A stretch of 64,000 nucleotides of DNA from contig JAGOQJ010000001.1 in the NCBI GenBank assembly GCA_017991595.1, positions 310,001 through 374,000 of the forward strand. Direction: 5' to 3'. The notes beneath the pieces were generated by a model. That model saw only the letters and a list, made by a program, of their open reading frames with translations, was not told the origin of the DNA and did no database searches. Below, piece after piece: positions 43,291-52,310 of the stretch. The stretch is from Candidatus Didemnitutus sp. (GTDB taxonomy: Bacteria > Verrucomicrobiota > Verrucomicrobiia > Opitutales > Opitutaceae). Every line of letters starts with the position of its first letter. Position 1 is the first letter of the stretch. The position numbers and the translations under genes are program-made.

Positions 43291-44669
43291 AATCCTTCAC
43301 CTTCCGCCTCACGTTGCGCTTCGCCCTGCTCGTCACGGCCACGACTGCTGCTGTGCTGATCGCGGGCGGTCTGCTGCTCGACCACCAGGTCGAGCACGGG
43401 CTCGAGTTGTTGCACGAGGTGGAGGCGACCGAGCTCGGCGGCCTGCTGGGTCACGATGCCACGCTGACGCCCGCCGCGGTGGGGAGTCGCATCAAGGTGG
43501 ATGCCGACAGCGACGCGGCGCTTTTCCTCATTCAAGTGGAACGGCGTGACGGCGAGGTCCTGTTCCGCTCCACCAACCTCGGCGAGACGATCCTGCCGGT
43601 GCCGAGCGACGGCGCTACGCACTGGACGACGCGGTTGCCGTATCTCGGCCGCGTGCATCTTTCGGTTTTCGAAGTCGATCCTTGGCGCATCCACATCGGC
43701 AGCCTGCTGCGTCCTTCGGAGCGCCTGCTCGGCGAATACGCGCGCGTGAGCCTGATGCTGATCCTCGCCGTGGCGCTCGCGAGCGTGGCGCTCGGCTACG
43801 GCTTCAGCCGCGACACGCTGCGGCCGATCCGTGCGATCGAGGCGACCGCCCGCCGCATCCGTGCCGACAACCTCGGCGAGCGCGTGCCGGTGCCTTCGGG
43901 CCGCGACGAGCTCGCGGCGCTGACCCGGCTGTTGAACGGGATGTTCGACCGCTTGGAGGCGTCGTTCGAACAGGTGCGTCGGTTCACTGCGGATGCCTCG
44001 CACGAGTTGAAGACACCGCTGGCGCTCATCCGCCTCAATGCGGAGAAAATCCGGACCCGGCTGTCCGGCGACCCCGAAGCGCAGGCGGCGCTGGAGGACA
44101 TCCTCGAGGAGATCGACCAGTTGAACCGCGTGATCGAGACGCTGCTCTTCATCGCCAAGTCCGAGAGCGGCGCGCTCACGCCCAAGTTCAGGTCGGTGGC
44201 CGTGGCGCCGTTGCTGCGCGCGCTGAGCGAGGATGCCGGGGCGCTGGCGGAGGATCGCGGCGTCGGTTTCCGGCTCGCGGAGGGCCCCGACGGGGAACTC
44301 CGTGGCGAACCCGAGTTGCTGCGCCAGTTGCTGCTCAACCTCGTGACCAACGCCGTGACAGTGACGCCGCCGGGCGGCGTGGTGACGCTCGAGTGGAGCG
44401 CTGGGGAGGAGGAGTGGCTTTTCGTGCTGACCGACGAGGGCCCGGGTCTGCCCGAGGCGCAACTCGCGAAGGTTTTCGAGCGTTTCTTCCGTTTTGAGCA
44501 TGCACCCGGCGCCGTCGCCGGCGAGCGGCGCGGCCACGGGCTCGGATTGGCGATCTGCCGCGCGATCGCGGAGCTGCACGGCGGCAGCGTGCGGGCGGAG
44601 AACCGCACTGATCGCAGCGGCCTGCGCCTGATCGTGCGGCTGCCGGCGACGCGCAACGCGTCAGTCTGA
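43287..44669 (+). CDS. Sensor histidine kinase (QseC/PmrB-like)
   Basis: 460 residues. Two membrane helices (about 11-30 and 153-172) flank a periplasmic sensor loop of about 120 residues, followed by HAMP (LRPIRAIEATARRIRADNLG), HisKA with DASHELKTPL and HATPase (NLVTNAV, DEGPGLP, GHGLGLAI). It starts at a GTG that overlaps the regulator stop. Its signal is unknown; position in the operon suggests envelope or redox stress. It ends convergently with the DUF4260 gene, overlapping by 9 bp. Confidence 0.94.
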   Translation: MKSFTFRLTLRFALLVTATTAAVLIAGGLLLDHQVEHGLELLHEVEATELGGLLGHDATLTPAAVGSRIKVDADSDAALFLIQVERRDGEVLFRSTNLGETILPVPSDGATHWTTRLPYLGRVHLSVFEVDPWRIHIGSLLRPSERLLGEYARVSLMLILAVALASVALGYGFSRDTLRPIRAIEATARRIRADNLGERVPVPSGRDELAALTRLLNGMFDRLEASFEQVRRFTADASHELKTPLALIRLNAEKIRTRLSGDPEAQAALEDILEEIDQLNRVIETLLFIAKSESGALTPKFRSVAVAPLLRALSEDAGALAEDRGVGFRLAEGPDGELRGEPELLRQLLLNLVTNAVTVTPPGGVVTLEWSAGEEEWLFVLTDEGPGLPEAQLAKVFERFFRFEHAPGAVAGERRGHGLGLAICRAIAELHGGSVRAENRTDRSGLRLIVRLPATRNASV

Positions 44670-45026
44670 GCGCCGGCCAACGAGGCCGAGGTGGGTTTCG
44701 CGGAAACTTCCCGGCATTTTCAGGCCGTAACCCAGTGCGCGGTCGAAGCCGATGTGCGCGACCCAGATCAGTCCGGCGGAGAGAAGCCCCGGGAGTGCAA
44801 AGTGCCAGCCGGCCGCGACAAGCGCGAGCGCTGGCAGGGTGGTGTGGCCGGCGTTGTAAAAGGCGGCTCCGACGCGCGTGCCGCCGAGATAGCCGAGGAG
44901 CGTGAGGTCGGGGGCGAGGAAGAACGCGGCGAACAGCCACCAACTGGCGTCGGTTTGCGCGTAACCCACCACGGCGAGCAGCAGGACGGCCAGGCCTTCG
45001 GTGCGGAGAAGCAGGGTGGGAGACAT
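44661..45026 (-). CDS. DUF4260 family membrane protein
   Basis: 121 residues, four membrane helices. Family features are clear: LRTEGLAVLLLAVVGYA, FFLAPDLTLLGYLGG, FYNAGHTTLPALAL and VAHIGFDRALGYGLKMPGSF. Function unknown. The ATG at 45026 places the first helix correctly. It is convergent with the kinase gene and divergent from the sulfatase gene, whose TTCA boxes begin 80 bp away. Confidence 0.85.
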   Translation of the reverse strand: MSPTLLLRTEGLAVLLLAVVGYAQTDASWWLFAAFFLAPDLTLLGYLGGTRVGAAFYNAGHTTLPALALVAAGWHFALPGLLSAGLIWVAHIGFDRALGYGLKMPGSFRETHLGLVGRRSD

Positions 45027-45106
45027 GCGTCCGCAAGGTGGCGATGCCGGCCGCCTGCGCACGCCCAATCGGGCCAAACCCGCGGCCCGGCCGACATGAA
45101 TGGATT

Positions 45107-45132
45107 TTCATGCGCCGTTCACTGCCGGTTCA
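45107..45132 (+). promoter_or_regulatory. Triple TTCA direct repeat (11-bp period) before the sulfatase gene
   Basis: TTCA at 45107-45110, 45118-45121 and 45129-45132, exactly 11 bp apart. TAGAGT starts at 45144, 15 bp from the start of box 3, the same as TACAAG at 35076. The ATG follows 22 bp after the last box (23 bp in the other copy). Beyond the TTCA core, a short CGTTCAC block and CGGTTCA are shared. It is a probable site of the OmpR-family regulator. Confidence 0.75.
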
Positions 45133-45154
45133 TCTCCCCGCGGTAGAGTCGGGG

Positions 45155-47248
45155 ATGCCTTGGTTTCCGCTTCACCTTCGTTCCCGGCTCGGCGCCGTGC
45201 GTCAATTTCCCGCTCGCTGGCTCGCGGCCAGGCTGCGTTCGCGGCACGGCGGCTTGGTGATCTTCGCCGGCCTCTTCCTCGGGGTCGCCTTACTGACGCG
45301 TCTCGCGCTCCTGCTGAAGGCCTCGTCCGAAGTGACTTGGTCCTGGGCGCTGCTCGCGCCGTTCGGCTGGGGGCTGCTGTTCGACCTCGGGGCGGCGGCC
45401 TTCGCGGCGCTGCCGTTGATCGTGCTGCTGACGTTCCTGCCGGCCGGTTGGGGCGCGCGCACCTGGCAACGCGGGCTGACCCACGCGGCGGGCCTCGCAA
45501 TCCTCTTCGCGTTGCTCTTCGGCACGGTGGCGGAGTGGACGTTTTGGGATGAGTTCGCGGTGCGCTTCAACTTCATCGCGGTCGACTACCTCGTCTATAC
45601 GACCGAGGTGATCGGCAACATCCGGGAGTCCTACAACCTGCCGTTCCTGCTCACCGGCGTGTCCGCGCTGACCCTGATCGCCGGCGCGGTGCTGCTCGCG
45701 ACGGGCTGGCCGTCCGCCTGGCTGGCACAGGCGCAGGAGCCGCTGCGGGTGCGCGTGCGGCGGGGCGCGACGTGGCTCGCGCTCGCGCTGGCACTCGGCG
45801 TGGGGCTGAACGAGGCGCAGCTGCCGGCTTTCGCCAACAACTACCACCGCGAACTCGCGAAGAACGGCCTCTGGTCGCTCTTCGCGGCGTTCCGCAGCAA
45901 CGTGCTCGATTTCGACCGCTTCTACCGGACGGTTCCCGCCGACCAGGCCTTTGCCCGCCTGCAGCGCGAGCTCGTCGAGGACGGTTCGCTGCTGCTTCGC
46001 GCCGGCGAGCGCGACAGCCTGCGCTACGTTGCACGCACGGGTCCCGAGCTCCGGCTCAATGTCGTGCAGATCACCGTCGAGAGTCTGAGCGCGGATTTCC
46101 TCGGCAGCCGCGACGGCGCGCCAAGCCTCACGCCGAACCTCGACGCTCTCGCGGCCCGCAGCCTCGTCTTCGAGAATTTCTACGCCACCGGCACGCGCAC
46201 GGACCGCGGCATGGAAGCGCTCACGCTCTCGCTCCCGCCGACACCCGGGCGCTCGCTCGTGAAGCGGCCCGCCAACGAGAACCTGTTCACGCTTGGCTCG
46301 GTCTTCCGCGCGAAGGGCTACGACACCGCGTTCCTCTACGGCGGCTACGGCTACTTCGACAACATGAACCATTTCTTCGGCGAGAACGGTTACCGCGTCG
46401 TGGACCGCAGCAGCGTCGCGCGCGACGACATCACCTTTGCCAACGCCTGGGGTGCCTGCGACGAGGATCTCTACCGCTGGACGCTGCGCGAAGCCGACGC
46501 GGCGCACGTGGCCGGCCGACCGTTCCACTTCTTCGTGATGACGACCTCCAATCACCGTCCCTACACCTTCCCTGAGGGCCGCATCGACCTGCCGTCGAAG
46601 GTTTCGGGCCGCGCGGGCGCGGTCAAATACACCGACCATGCGATTGGGGAGTTTCTCCGCGCCGCCGCGAGCAAGCCGTGGTATCGCGACACGGTCTTCG
46701 TGATCGTGGCGGACCACTGCGCCTCGAGCGCGGGCAAGACGGAGCTGCCGGTGCAGAACTACCATATCCCGCTGTTCGTCTTCGCGCCCGGCGGGCAGAT
46801 CGCGCCCGGTCGCATCGACACGCTGACGAGCCAGATGGATTACGCGCCCACGCTGCTGGGGTTGCTGAACTGGAGCTACCCGTCGCGGTTTTTCGGTCAC
46901 GATGTCCGGAGGGTCGAGGCGGACGATGCGCATGCGCTGATCGGCAACTACCAGAAACTCGGTCACCTCGAGGAGAATGAGTTCGTGGTCTTGAAGCCGC
47001 AGCGCGAGGTCAGCGCCTATCGCGTGGAACTGCCGCGCGGCGCCCTGCGCCCGATCCAAGCCGATCCGGACGCGCTCAACGAGACGATCGCTTTCTACGC
47101 CGCCGCCAGCTGGGTCTATCGCGAGCGCACCTACCAAGCCCTGACGCCGGAGGAATTTCGCCGCTACACCGAACTCGGCCAGCAACTGGCCCGCTGGGCT
47201 CCGGCCGAGCGCGGCTCTCATGGTGATATGGCGGCGGTCGCGCGGTGA
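45155..47248 (+). CDS. LTA-synthase-like sulfatase-fold membrane enzyme
   Basis: 697 residues. Five N-terminal membrane helices (about 33-225) precede an extracytoplasmic alkaline-phosphatase/sulfatase-fold domain: VVQITVESLSADFLG (metal Glu), YATGTRTDRGMEAL with the Thr nucleophile, NMNHFFGENGYRV and VIVADHCASS (metal Asp/His). This is the layout of LtaS and related phosphoglycerol or phosphoethanolamine transferases that decorate envelope glycans. No lipoteichoic acid is expected in this organism, so the acceptor is likely another polymer. It is coupled to the PAP2 gene. Confidence 0.9.
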   Translation: MPWFPLHLRSRLGAVRQFPARWLAARLRSRHGGLVIFAGLFLGVALLTRLALLLKASSEVTWSWALLAPFGWGLLFDLGAAAFAALPLIVLLTFLPAGWGARTWQRGLTHAAGLAILFALLFGTVAEWTFWDEFAVRFNFIAVDYLVYTTEVIGNIRESYNLPFLLTGVSALTLIAGAVLLATGWPSAWLAQAQEPLRVRVRRGATWLALALALGVGLNEAQLPAFANNYHRELAKNGLWSLFAAFRSNVLDFDRFYRTVPADQAFARLQRELVEDGSLLLRAGERDSLRYVARTGPELRLNVVQITVESLSADFLGSRDGAPSLTPNLDALAARSLVFENFYATGTRTDRGMEALTLSLPPTPGRSLVKRPANENLFTLGSVFRAKGYDTAFLYGGYGYFDNMNHFFGENGYRVVDRSSVARDDITFANAWGACDEDLYRWTLREADAAHVAGRPFHFFVMTTSNHRPYTFPEGRIDLPSKVSGRAGAVKYTDHAIGEFLRAAASKPWYRDTVFVIVADHCASSAGKTELPVQNYHIPLFVFAPGGQIAPGRIDTLTSQMDYAPTLLGLLNWSYPSRFFGHDVRRVEADDAHALIGNYQKLGHLEENEFVVLKPQREVSAYRVELPRGALRPIQADPDALNETIAFYAAASWVYRERTYQALTPEEFRRYTELGQQLARWAPAERGSHGDMAAVAR

Positions 47249-48006
47249 GCCGAGCGATGCTACCCTCGGAAAATTCCCCTTCGACCCCCGCGCACCGACT
47301 GAGCCGGGGCCGCGTCGCCGCGCTGTGCGCGGTCGCGCTGGTGCTCGTCACGCTGCTCTTCGAGTGGACCGATCTCGATCTCCGCGTGCAGGACGCCTGC
47401 TACGATTTCGGTGTCCGGGCCTGGCGCGTGGATGCGCGCGATGCGGCGGGGCGCCTCTGGTTCTACAACGGGCCGAAGGCGCTCGTGTGGGTGCTCGGGC
47501 TCGGGGCGTTGACGCTGCTCGTCGGCCCGGAGCGTTGGCGCCGGCGCGGTGGCTGGTCACGGCGCGGTCTCGGCGTGGCGGTGCTCACGCTGGCGACGCT
47601 GCCTGCTCTCGTCGGCCTCGGGAAGAAATACAGCAACGTCTTCTGCCCTTCGGAGGTGCGACGTTACGGCGGCGATTTTCCCTACGTCAAAGCCTTCGCG
47701 GCCTATCCGGCGGACGATCGGCCGGAGCAACGCGGACACGGTTTCCCGGCGGGGCATGCGAGCGGCGGTTTTGCCCTCGCCGGTTTATTCTGGGCGAGGG
47801 ACTCGCGGCGCTGGCGCCTCGCGGTCGTCCTCGGCGCGCTCGCGCTCGGCTGGTGGATGGGCGGCTACCAGATGCTGAAGGGTGCGCATTACCTGAGCCA
47901 CACGCTGACCACGCAGTTGCTCGCGCCGCTGGTGGCGCTGGCGTGGGCGGCGCTCGTGCGCCCGGAGCGTGCTCAGGCCGAAGCCGGAGCGCGCAGGAAA
48001 TCGTGA
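47245..48006 (+). CDS. PAP2-family lipid phosphatase
   Basis: 253 residues, six membrane helices. The acid-phosphatase motifs are present: KKYSNVFCP (motif 1), HGFPAGHASGG (motif 2) and GGYQMLKGAHYLSHTL (motif 3, His). Members dephosphorylate lipid phosphates such as undecaprenyl diphosphate or phosphatidic acid. Start at GTG 47245 overlaps the sulfatase stop; an ATG at 47257 is possible. The sulfatase/PAP2 pair resembles the envelope-modification genes of PmrA-type regulons. Confidence 0.88.
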   Translation: MSRAMLPSENSPSTPAHRLSRGRVAALCAVALVLVTLLFEWTDLDLRVQDACYDFGVRAWRVDARDAAGRLWFYNGPKALVWVLGLGALTLLVGPERWRRRGGWSRRGLGVAVLTLATLPALVGLGKKYSNVFCPSEVRRYGGDFPYVKAFAAYPADDRPEQRGHGFPAGHASGGFALAGLFWARDSRRWRLAVVLGALALGWWMGGYQMLKGAHYLSHTLTTQLLAPLVALAWAALVRPERAQAEAGARRKS

Positions 48007-48368
48007 CGATCCGCGATCGCCTCGAAGGGTGAAAGCGTGATCCAGCGTGCCGCGTTGAGCGGGGCGAGTTCGCGGAACCAGTCGGTGATCCCGGGGGAGC
48101 CGGTCTGGTGGCTGAGCGAGACGATGCAGATCTCCGCTTGCGCGGCGTCGAGCGTGGCGAGGCGGATCCAATGCGCGTGCTCGAGCAGGCCCGTCTGCCA
48201 GAGCATCGGTTGCAGTTCGCGCGGATCGCCGCGGCTGCGCAGGTAGTCGCGCAGCGAGCGCAGGGCGCGTTCGGCGGAGGCGATGTCCTCGTAGAAGATC
48301 ACGACCGGCATCGTGCCCGGGCGCAGGCGCGGGGAGGGGTTGGGGCGGCGTTCGGTGTAGAAATACAT
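47973..48368 (-). CDS. Hypothetical protein
   Basis: 131 residues with an alpha/beta pattern: [20 protein letters not shown], then [20 protein letters not shown]. No membrane segment or catalytic motif is seen. It overlaps the end of the PAP2 gene by 34 bp on the opposite strand and lies 33 bp after the AraC-type regulator on the same strand, so it is probably cotranscribed with it. Function unknown. Confidence 0.65.
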   Translation of the reverse strand: MYFYTERRPNPSPRLRPGTMPVVIFYEDIASAERALRSLRDYLRSRGDPRELQPMLWQTGLLEHAHWIRLATLDAAQAEICIVSLSHQTGSPGITDWFRELAPLNAARWITLSPFEAIADRHDFLRAPASA

Positions 48369-48401
48369 GGCAAGGGCGGTCCGGAGAAGGCTGGTGGGCG
48401 C

Positions 48402-49376
48402 TCAGGCGGCGCGGCCGCAGGAGGCGGTGGCGCCGTGGAGGCGGTCGCGGTAGTCGCTGGGGGACTCGCCGGCGATGCGGCGGAAAACGCGGTTGAATTG
48501 GGAGAGCGACTGGAAGCCGGCGGCGAAGGCCGCCTCGCTGACGCGCACGTGCGGGTTGAGCATGTGCTGCTTCACCGACTCGACGCGGAGGCGCGCGAGG
48601 TAGTTGGTGAAGGTCAGGCCGGTGCCCTGCTTGAAGACCTTGCAGAAGTAGAACGTGCTCATGTTCACCGCGCGGGCGACTTCGCACACGGACAGCTCGC
48701 TGGTGTAGCGCTCGAAGATCACGGCGCGGGCCTTTGCGACGACGGGCGACTCGGAGGTGTCCTCGCGCACCATGAGCTGGTTGCTCAGCGAGGCGAGGTG
48801 CTGTGCGAAGATCGAGAGCAGGCTGACGATGGAGTCGAACTGCGTGCGGGTGAAGACGCGGGTCTTGAAATAGGCTTGGCGGATCTGGCTGAGCTCGGCT
48901 GCGGGCGTCGTGGGGTTGAGCTGGCGCTTGATCGCCTTGAAACCGGACTCGGTCGGCTGCTGGAGGAGCACCTGGCCGGTCTGGAGGTAGCCGACGACGT
49001 TCTCGCCGACGCGGACGGGGACGGCGGACTCGTTGAGCCCGGCGAAACATTTCATCGTCTTGGCCGAGGTCGTGGCGCTCTCCTCCACCTGCTGCTGGAG
49101 CTGGAGGCAGGCGGCGCAGGTCTTGTTCGAGCCGGCCATCAGCGCGCAGAAGGGATTGGCGCGCTTCGAGCCTTGGAGCGGGAAGTTGAAGGAGCCGGCG
49201 GCGCGGAGGCCGAGCGGCAGGCCGGTCGTCTGCTCGAAGGCGCCTTGGTATTCGCGGAAGATCTCCGAGCGTTGGAGCTGGCTGACGACGCTGCGGGTGC
49301 GTTCGGCCGGGGCGGCGGAGGCGGGCGCAGGGACGGTGGAAGGGGCGGTGGGCAGGGCGGCGTGGATCGCTTGCAT
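48402..49376 (-). CDS. AraC-family regulator with PocR sensory domain
   Basis: 324 residues. Residues about 40-200 form a PocR domain, with conserved [13 protein letters not shown] and [17 protein letters not shown] (Cys residues that may bind a cofactor or metal) and GYLQTGQVL. The C-terminal 100 residues carry two HTH motifs of the AraC type ([20 protein letters not shown] and [20 protein letters not shown]). PocR domains are reported to sense small hydrocarbon-type ligands. It is divergent from the PAS kinase gene. Confidence 0.9.
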   Translation of the reverse strand: MQAIHAALPTAPSTVPAPASAAPAERTRSVVSQLQRSEIFREYQGAFEQTTGLPLGLRAAGSFNFPLQGSKRANPFCALMAGSNKTCAACLQLQQQVEESATTSAKTMKCFAGLNESAVPVRVGENVVGYLQTGQVLLQQPTESGFKAIKRQLNPTTPAAELSQIRQAYFKTRVFTRTQFDSIVSLLSIFAQHLASLSNQLMVREDTSESPVVAKARAVIFERYTSELSVCEVARAVNMSTFYFCKVFKQGTGLTFTNYLARLRVESVKQHMLNPHVRVSEAAFAAGFQSLSQFNRVFRRIAGESPSDYRDRLHGATASCGRAA

Positions 49377-49547
49377 GCCGTGAAAATAGCAAAACCTGCG
49401 CAGCCTGGTAATTGGCATCGGCACCATATCCGACTAAAGGAAATCCCTAGATGCGCGCCGCCGGGTCCGGGCGCGGCGGGTTTTTCGCCGGGCGGCGGGG
49501 AGGCTTCCGCCCTTGCATCGCGCGCGACCCTGCGCAGCTTTTGCCCC

Positions 49548-50786
49548 GTGTCTTCCCCCGATCCCGCCACCCTGACCAAGGAAGAGCTCGTCGCGCGTCT
49601 CCAGCAGCTCGAGCGCGAGCATGCCGCCTTCGAGACGGAGCTGCTCTCCACCGTGCGCGAGTTGCGCAGCATGAAGGCCGCGCTCGACGAGCACTCCATC
49701 GTCGCCATCACCGACCCCCGCGGCCGCATCACCTACGTCAACGACAAGTTCTGCGCCATCTCCCGCTACTCGCGCGAGGAGCTGCTCGGGCAGGACCACC
49801 GCATCATCAACTCCCGCTTCCACCCGCGCGAGTTCTTCCACGAGCTCTGGTCGACGATCTCCTCCGGCCGCGTCTGGCACGGCGAGATCAAGAACCGCGC
49901 GAAGGACGGCAGCCTCTACTGGGTCGACACGACGATCTTCCCCTTCCTCGACGGCACCGGCCGGCCGGTGCAATACGTCGCGATCCGCACCGACATCACG
50001 CAGCGCAAGGCCGACGAGCTCACCCTCCAGCAAACGGCCGCCGACCTCGCGGAGAAGAACAAGGAACTCGAGGCCATCGTCTACACCGTCTCGCATGATC
50101 TGCGTTCCCCGCTCGTGAACGTGCAGGGCTTCAGCCGCCAGCTCACGCGCGCCTGCGAATCCATCCGCGCCACGCTGGCCACCGCCCCGGGCGGGCAGGT
50201 GCCGGCCGAGCCGTTGCGCAAGCCCGTCGACGTCGCCATCCCGCAGGCGCTGCGTTTCATCAACGCCGGCGTCACCAAGATGGAGGCGCTCCTCGCCGGC
50301 CTGCTCCAGTATTCCCGCCTCGGCCGCGTGGCCCTGCACCTGCGTCCGCTCGACCTCAACGCCATGCTCGGCGAGATCGTCGCGGCGATGAAGTTCCAAC
50401 TCAACGAGGCGAAGGCCGAGGTGCGCGTCGACGCGCTGCCCCGCTGTATCGGCGATGCCGTGCAGACCAGCCAGGTTTTCACCAACCTCATCGACAACGC
50501 GCTCAAGTATCGCTCGCCCGCTCGCCCGTTGCGCGTGACCGTCACCGGTCGCGTCGAGCGCGGGCAGGCCATCTACAGCGTCGCCGACAACGGCCTCGGC
50601 ATCTCGCCGCAGCATCAGGCCAAGATCTTCGAGATCTTCCACCGGCTGAACCCCAACGACTCCCCCGGCGAAGGCCTCGGCCTCGCCATCGCCCAGCGCG
50701 TGCTCGAGCGCCAGCGCGGACGGATTTGGGTTGAGAGCACCGGCGAGGGCGGTTCGACTTTCCACGTTTCATTGCCGGCGGAGTAA
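49548..50786 (+). CDS. PAS-domain histidine kinase (cytosolic)
   Basis: 412 residues from a GTG at 49548. Coiled coil (about 8-50), PAS/PAC domain ([20 protein letters not shown], then [20 protein letters not shown]), HisKA with [17 protein letters not shown], and HATPase ([24 protein letters not shown]). The absence of membrane segments points to a cytosolic sensor. The arrangement with the next gene resembles phytochrome/Rcp1-type kinase-regulator pairs. Confidence 0.9.
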   Translation: MSSPDPATLTKEELVARLQQLEREHAAFETELLSTVRELRSMKAALDEHSIVAITDPRGRITYVNDKFCAISRYSREELLGQDHRIINSRFHPREFFHELWSTISSGRVWHGEIKNRAKDGSLYWVDTTIFPFLDGTGRPVQYVAIRTDITQRKADELTLQQTAADLAEKNKELEAIVYTVSHDLRSPLVNVQGFSRQLTRACESIRATLATAPGGQVPAEPLRKPVDVAIPQALRFINAGVTKMEALLAGLLQYSRLGRVALHLRPLDLNAMLGEIVAAMKFQLNEAKAEVRVDALPRCIGDAVQTSQVFTNLIDNALKYRSPARPLRVTVTGRVERGQAIYSVADNGLGISPQHQAKIFEIFHRLNPNDSPGEGLGLAIAQRVLERQRGRIWVESTGEGGSTFHVSLPAE

Positions 50787-50804
50787 CGCCCGCCGGACCA
50801 CGCC

Positions 50805-51248
50805 ATGAATACCACACCCACGATCCTCATCGTCGAAGACGATGAAGGCCACGCCATCCTCATCCGGGAAAACCTCGAGATGGCCGGCCTCAAGAACACC
50901 ATCGAGCACTTCCGCGACGGTCAGGCGGTGCTGGACTATTTCTTCGACCGCGACGGCAACGTCGTGCGCGGCCACGACGGCACCTACCTCGTCCTGCTCG
51001 ACATCCGCATGCCCAAGGTCGACGGCATCGAGGTGCTCCGCCGCATCAAGGGCGATCCCCAGCTGCGCAAGCTCCCCGTCATCATGCTCACCACGACCGA
51101 CGACTCTCGCGAGGTCGAGCGCTGCCACGAACTCGGCTGCAACGTCTACATCCAGAAACCGGTCGACTACGACAAGTTCACCGAGGCGATCCGCCGGCTC
51201 GGCCTCTTCGTCATGCTGCTCCTCGTGCCGCCCGTGGCGCGCACCTGA
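50805..51248 (+). CDS. Single-domain response regulator (Rcp1-like)
   Basis: 147 residues, a lone receiver: VEDDEGHAILIRENLEMAGL, Asp in YLVLLDIRMPKVDG, Thr in MLTTTDD and Lys in QKPVDY. The insertion between beta-2 and the phospho-Asp loop (DYFFDRDGNVVRG) is typical of Rcp1/BphR regulators that pair with cytosolic kinases. It lies 18 bp after the kinase gene. Likely a phosphorelay intermediate without DNA binding. Confidence 0.92.
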   Translation: MNTTPTILIVEDDEGHAILIRENLEMAGLKNTIEHFRDGQAVLDYFFDRDGNVVRGHDGTYLVLLDIRMPKVDGIEVLRRIKGDPQLRKLPVIMLTTTDDSREVERCHELGCNVYIQKPVDYDKFTEAIRRLGLFVMLLLVPPVART

Positions 51249-51254
51249 CCGCGC

Positions 51255-52310
51255 TTGCCCACGCCCGAAGCCAACGTCCGCATCCTCATCGTCGACGACG
51301 ACGAGGGCCTCGGCATCCTGATGGCCGATGCGCTCGGCGCGGAGGGCTATCAGGTCGAGACCGCGCTCTCCGGTCGCGCCGCCCTCGCCAGCTTGGAGAA
51401 GCGCACGCCCGACCTCATGCTGCTCGACCTGAAGTTGAGCGACGTCGATGCGCCCGACCTGCTGGAAAAACTCCAGCGCGCCGAGACGCGCGTGCCCTTC
51501 CTCGTCGTCACCGGCCAGGGCGACGAACGCGTGGCCGTGGAAGTGATGAAACGCGGCGCACTCGACTACGTGATGAAGGACACCGCCATGCTCGACCTCC
51601 TCCCGGCGGTGGTGAAACGCTCCCTCGAAGGCCTCGCCCGCGAACGCGCGCTCAAGGCCGCCGAGATCGAGCGCACGCGCCTCGAACACGAAGTCCTCGC
51701 CGCGAGCGAACGCGAACGCCACAGCATCGGCGCCGACTTGCACGATGGCCTCGGCCAGCTGCTCACCGCCGTGGAGCTCATGTGCACTGCGTTGAAGGAG
51801 GATGCGGCCCGCATCGATCCGCCGCTCGCCGTGCGGCTCGACCAGATGGGCGGCATGCTGCGCGAGGCGGTGGCGCAGACGCGCTTTCTCGCCCGCGGCC
51901 TCGTCCCCGTCGGCGGCGGCCCCGACGCGCTGCACCACGGCCTCGTGGCGCTCGCCGACCGCACCAACGGCCTCGGTCGCACCACCTGCACCTTCAAGAC
52001 GACCGGCGTCGTGGAAATCGGCAACGCCGTGGCGACCGGACACCTTTATCGCATCGCCCAAGAGGCGGTGAACAACGCCGTGAAACACGCGCGCGCCCGT
52101 CACATCGGCCTGCGCCTCGCCCGCAAGGCGGGCACCGTGCTCCTCGAGATCGAGGACGACGGCGTCGGCCTCGTGCGCGAGAGCGAGGGCAAGGGCGCCG
52201 GGCTCGGCCTGATGCGCCACCGCGCGCAGCTCATCGGCGCGGAGCTCACGATCAAGACCAAGCGCGGCGGCGGAGTCGTCGTCAGTTGCCGCCTGCCCCT
52301 TCCCGCATGA
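51255..52310 (+). CDS. Receiver-histidine kinase hybrid (HisKA_3 type)
   Basis: 351 residues starting at a TTG (6 bp after the previous stop). Receiver domain first (VDDDEGLGILMADALGAEGY, Asp in LMLLDLKLS), then a coiled coil and a NarX-type dimerisation domain with ERERHSIGADLHDGLGQLLT, and HATPase (IAQEAVNNAVKHA, DDGVGL, GLGLMRHRA). A kinase that carries an N-terminal receiver can be controlled by another kinase. Its target is probably the NarL-type regulator directly downstream. Confidence 0.9.
   Translation: MPTPEANVRILIVDDDEGLGILMADALGAEGYQVETALSGRAALASLEKRTPDLMLLDLKLSDVDAPDLLEKLQRAETRVPFLVVTGQGDERVAVEVMKRGALDYVMKDTAMLDLLPAVVKRSLEGLARERALKAAEIERTRLEHEVLAASERERHSIGADLHDGLGQLLTAVELMCTALKEDAARIDPPLAVRLDQMGGMLREAVAQTRFLARGLVPVGGGPDALHHGLVALADRTNGLGRTTCTFKTTGVVEIGNAVATGHLYRIAQEAVNNAVKHARARHIGLRLARKAGTVLLEIEDDGVGLVRESEGKGAGLGLMRHRAQLIGAELTIKTKRGGGVVVSCRLPLPA

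Noticed and set aside
47973-49392. Long Arg/Pro-rich minus-strand frame across the AraC gene
   Set aside because: Alternative frame of the AraC/PocR gene and its neighbour; the annotated frames have clear domain matches.
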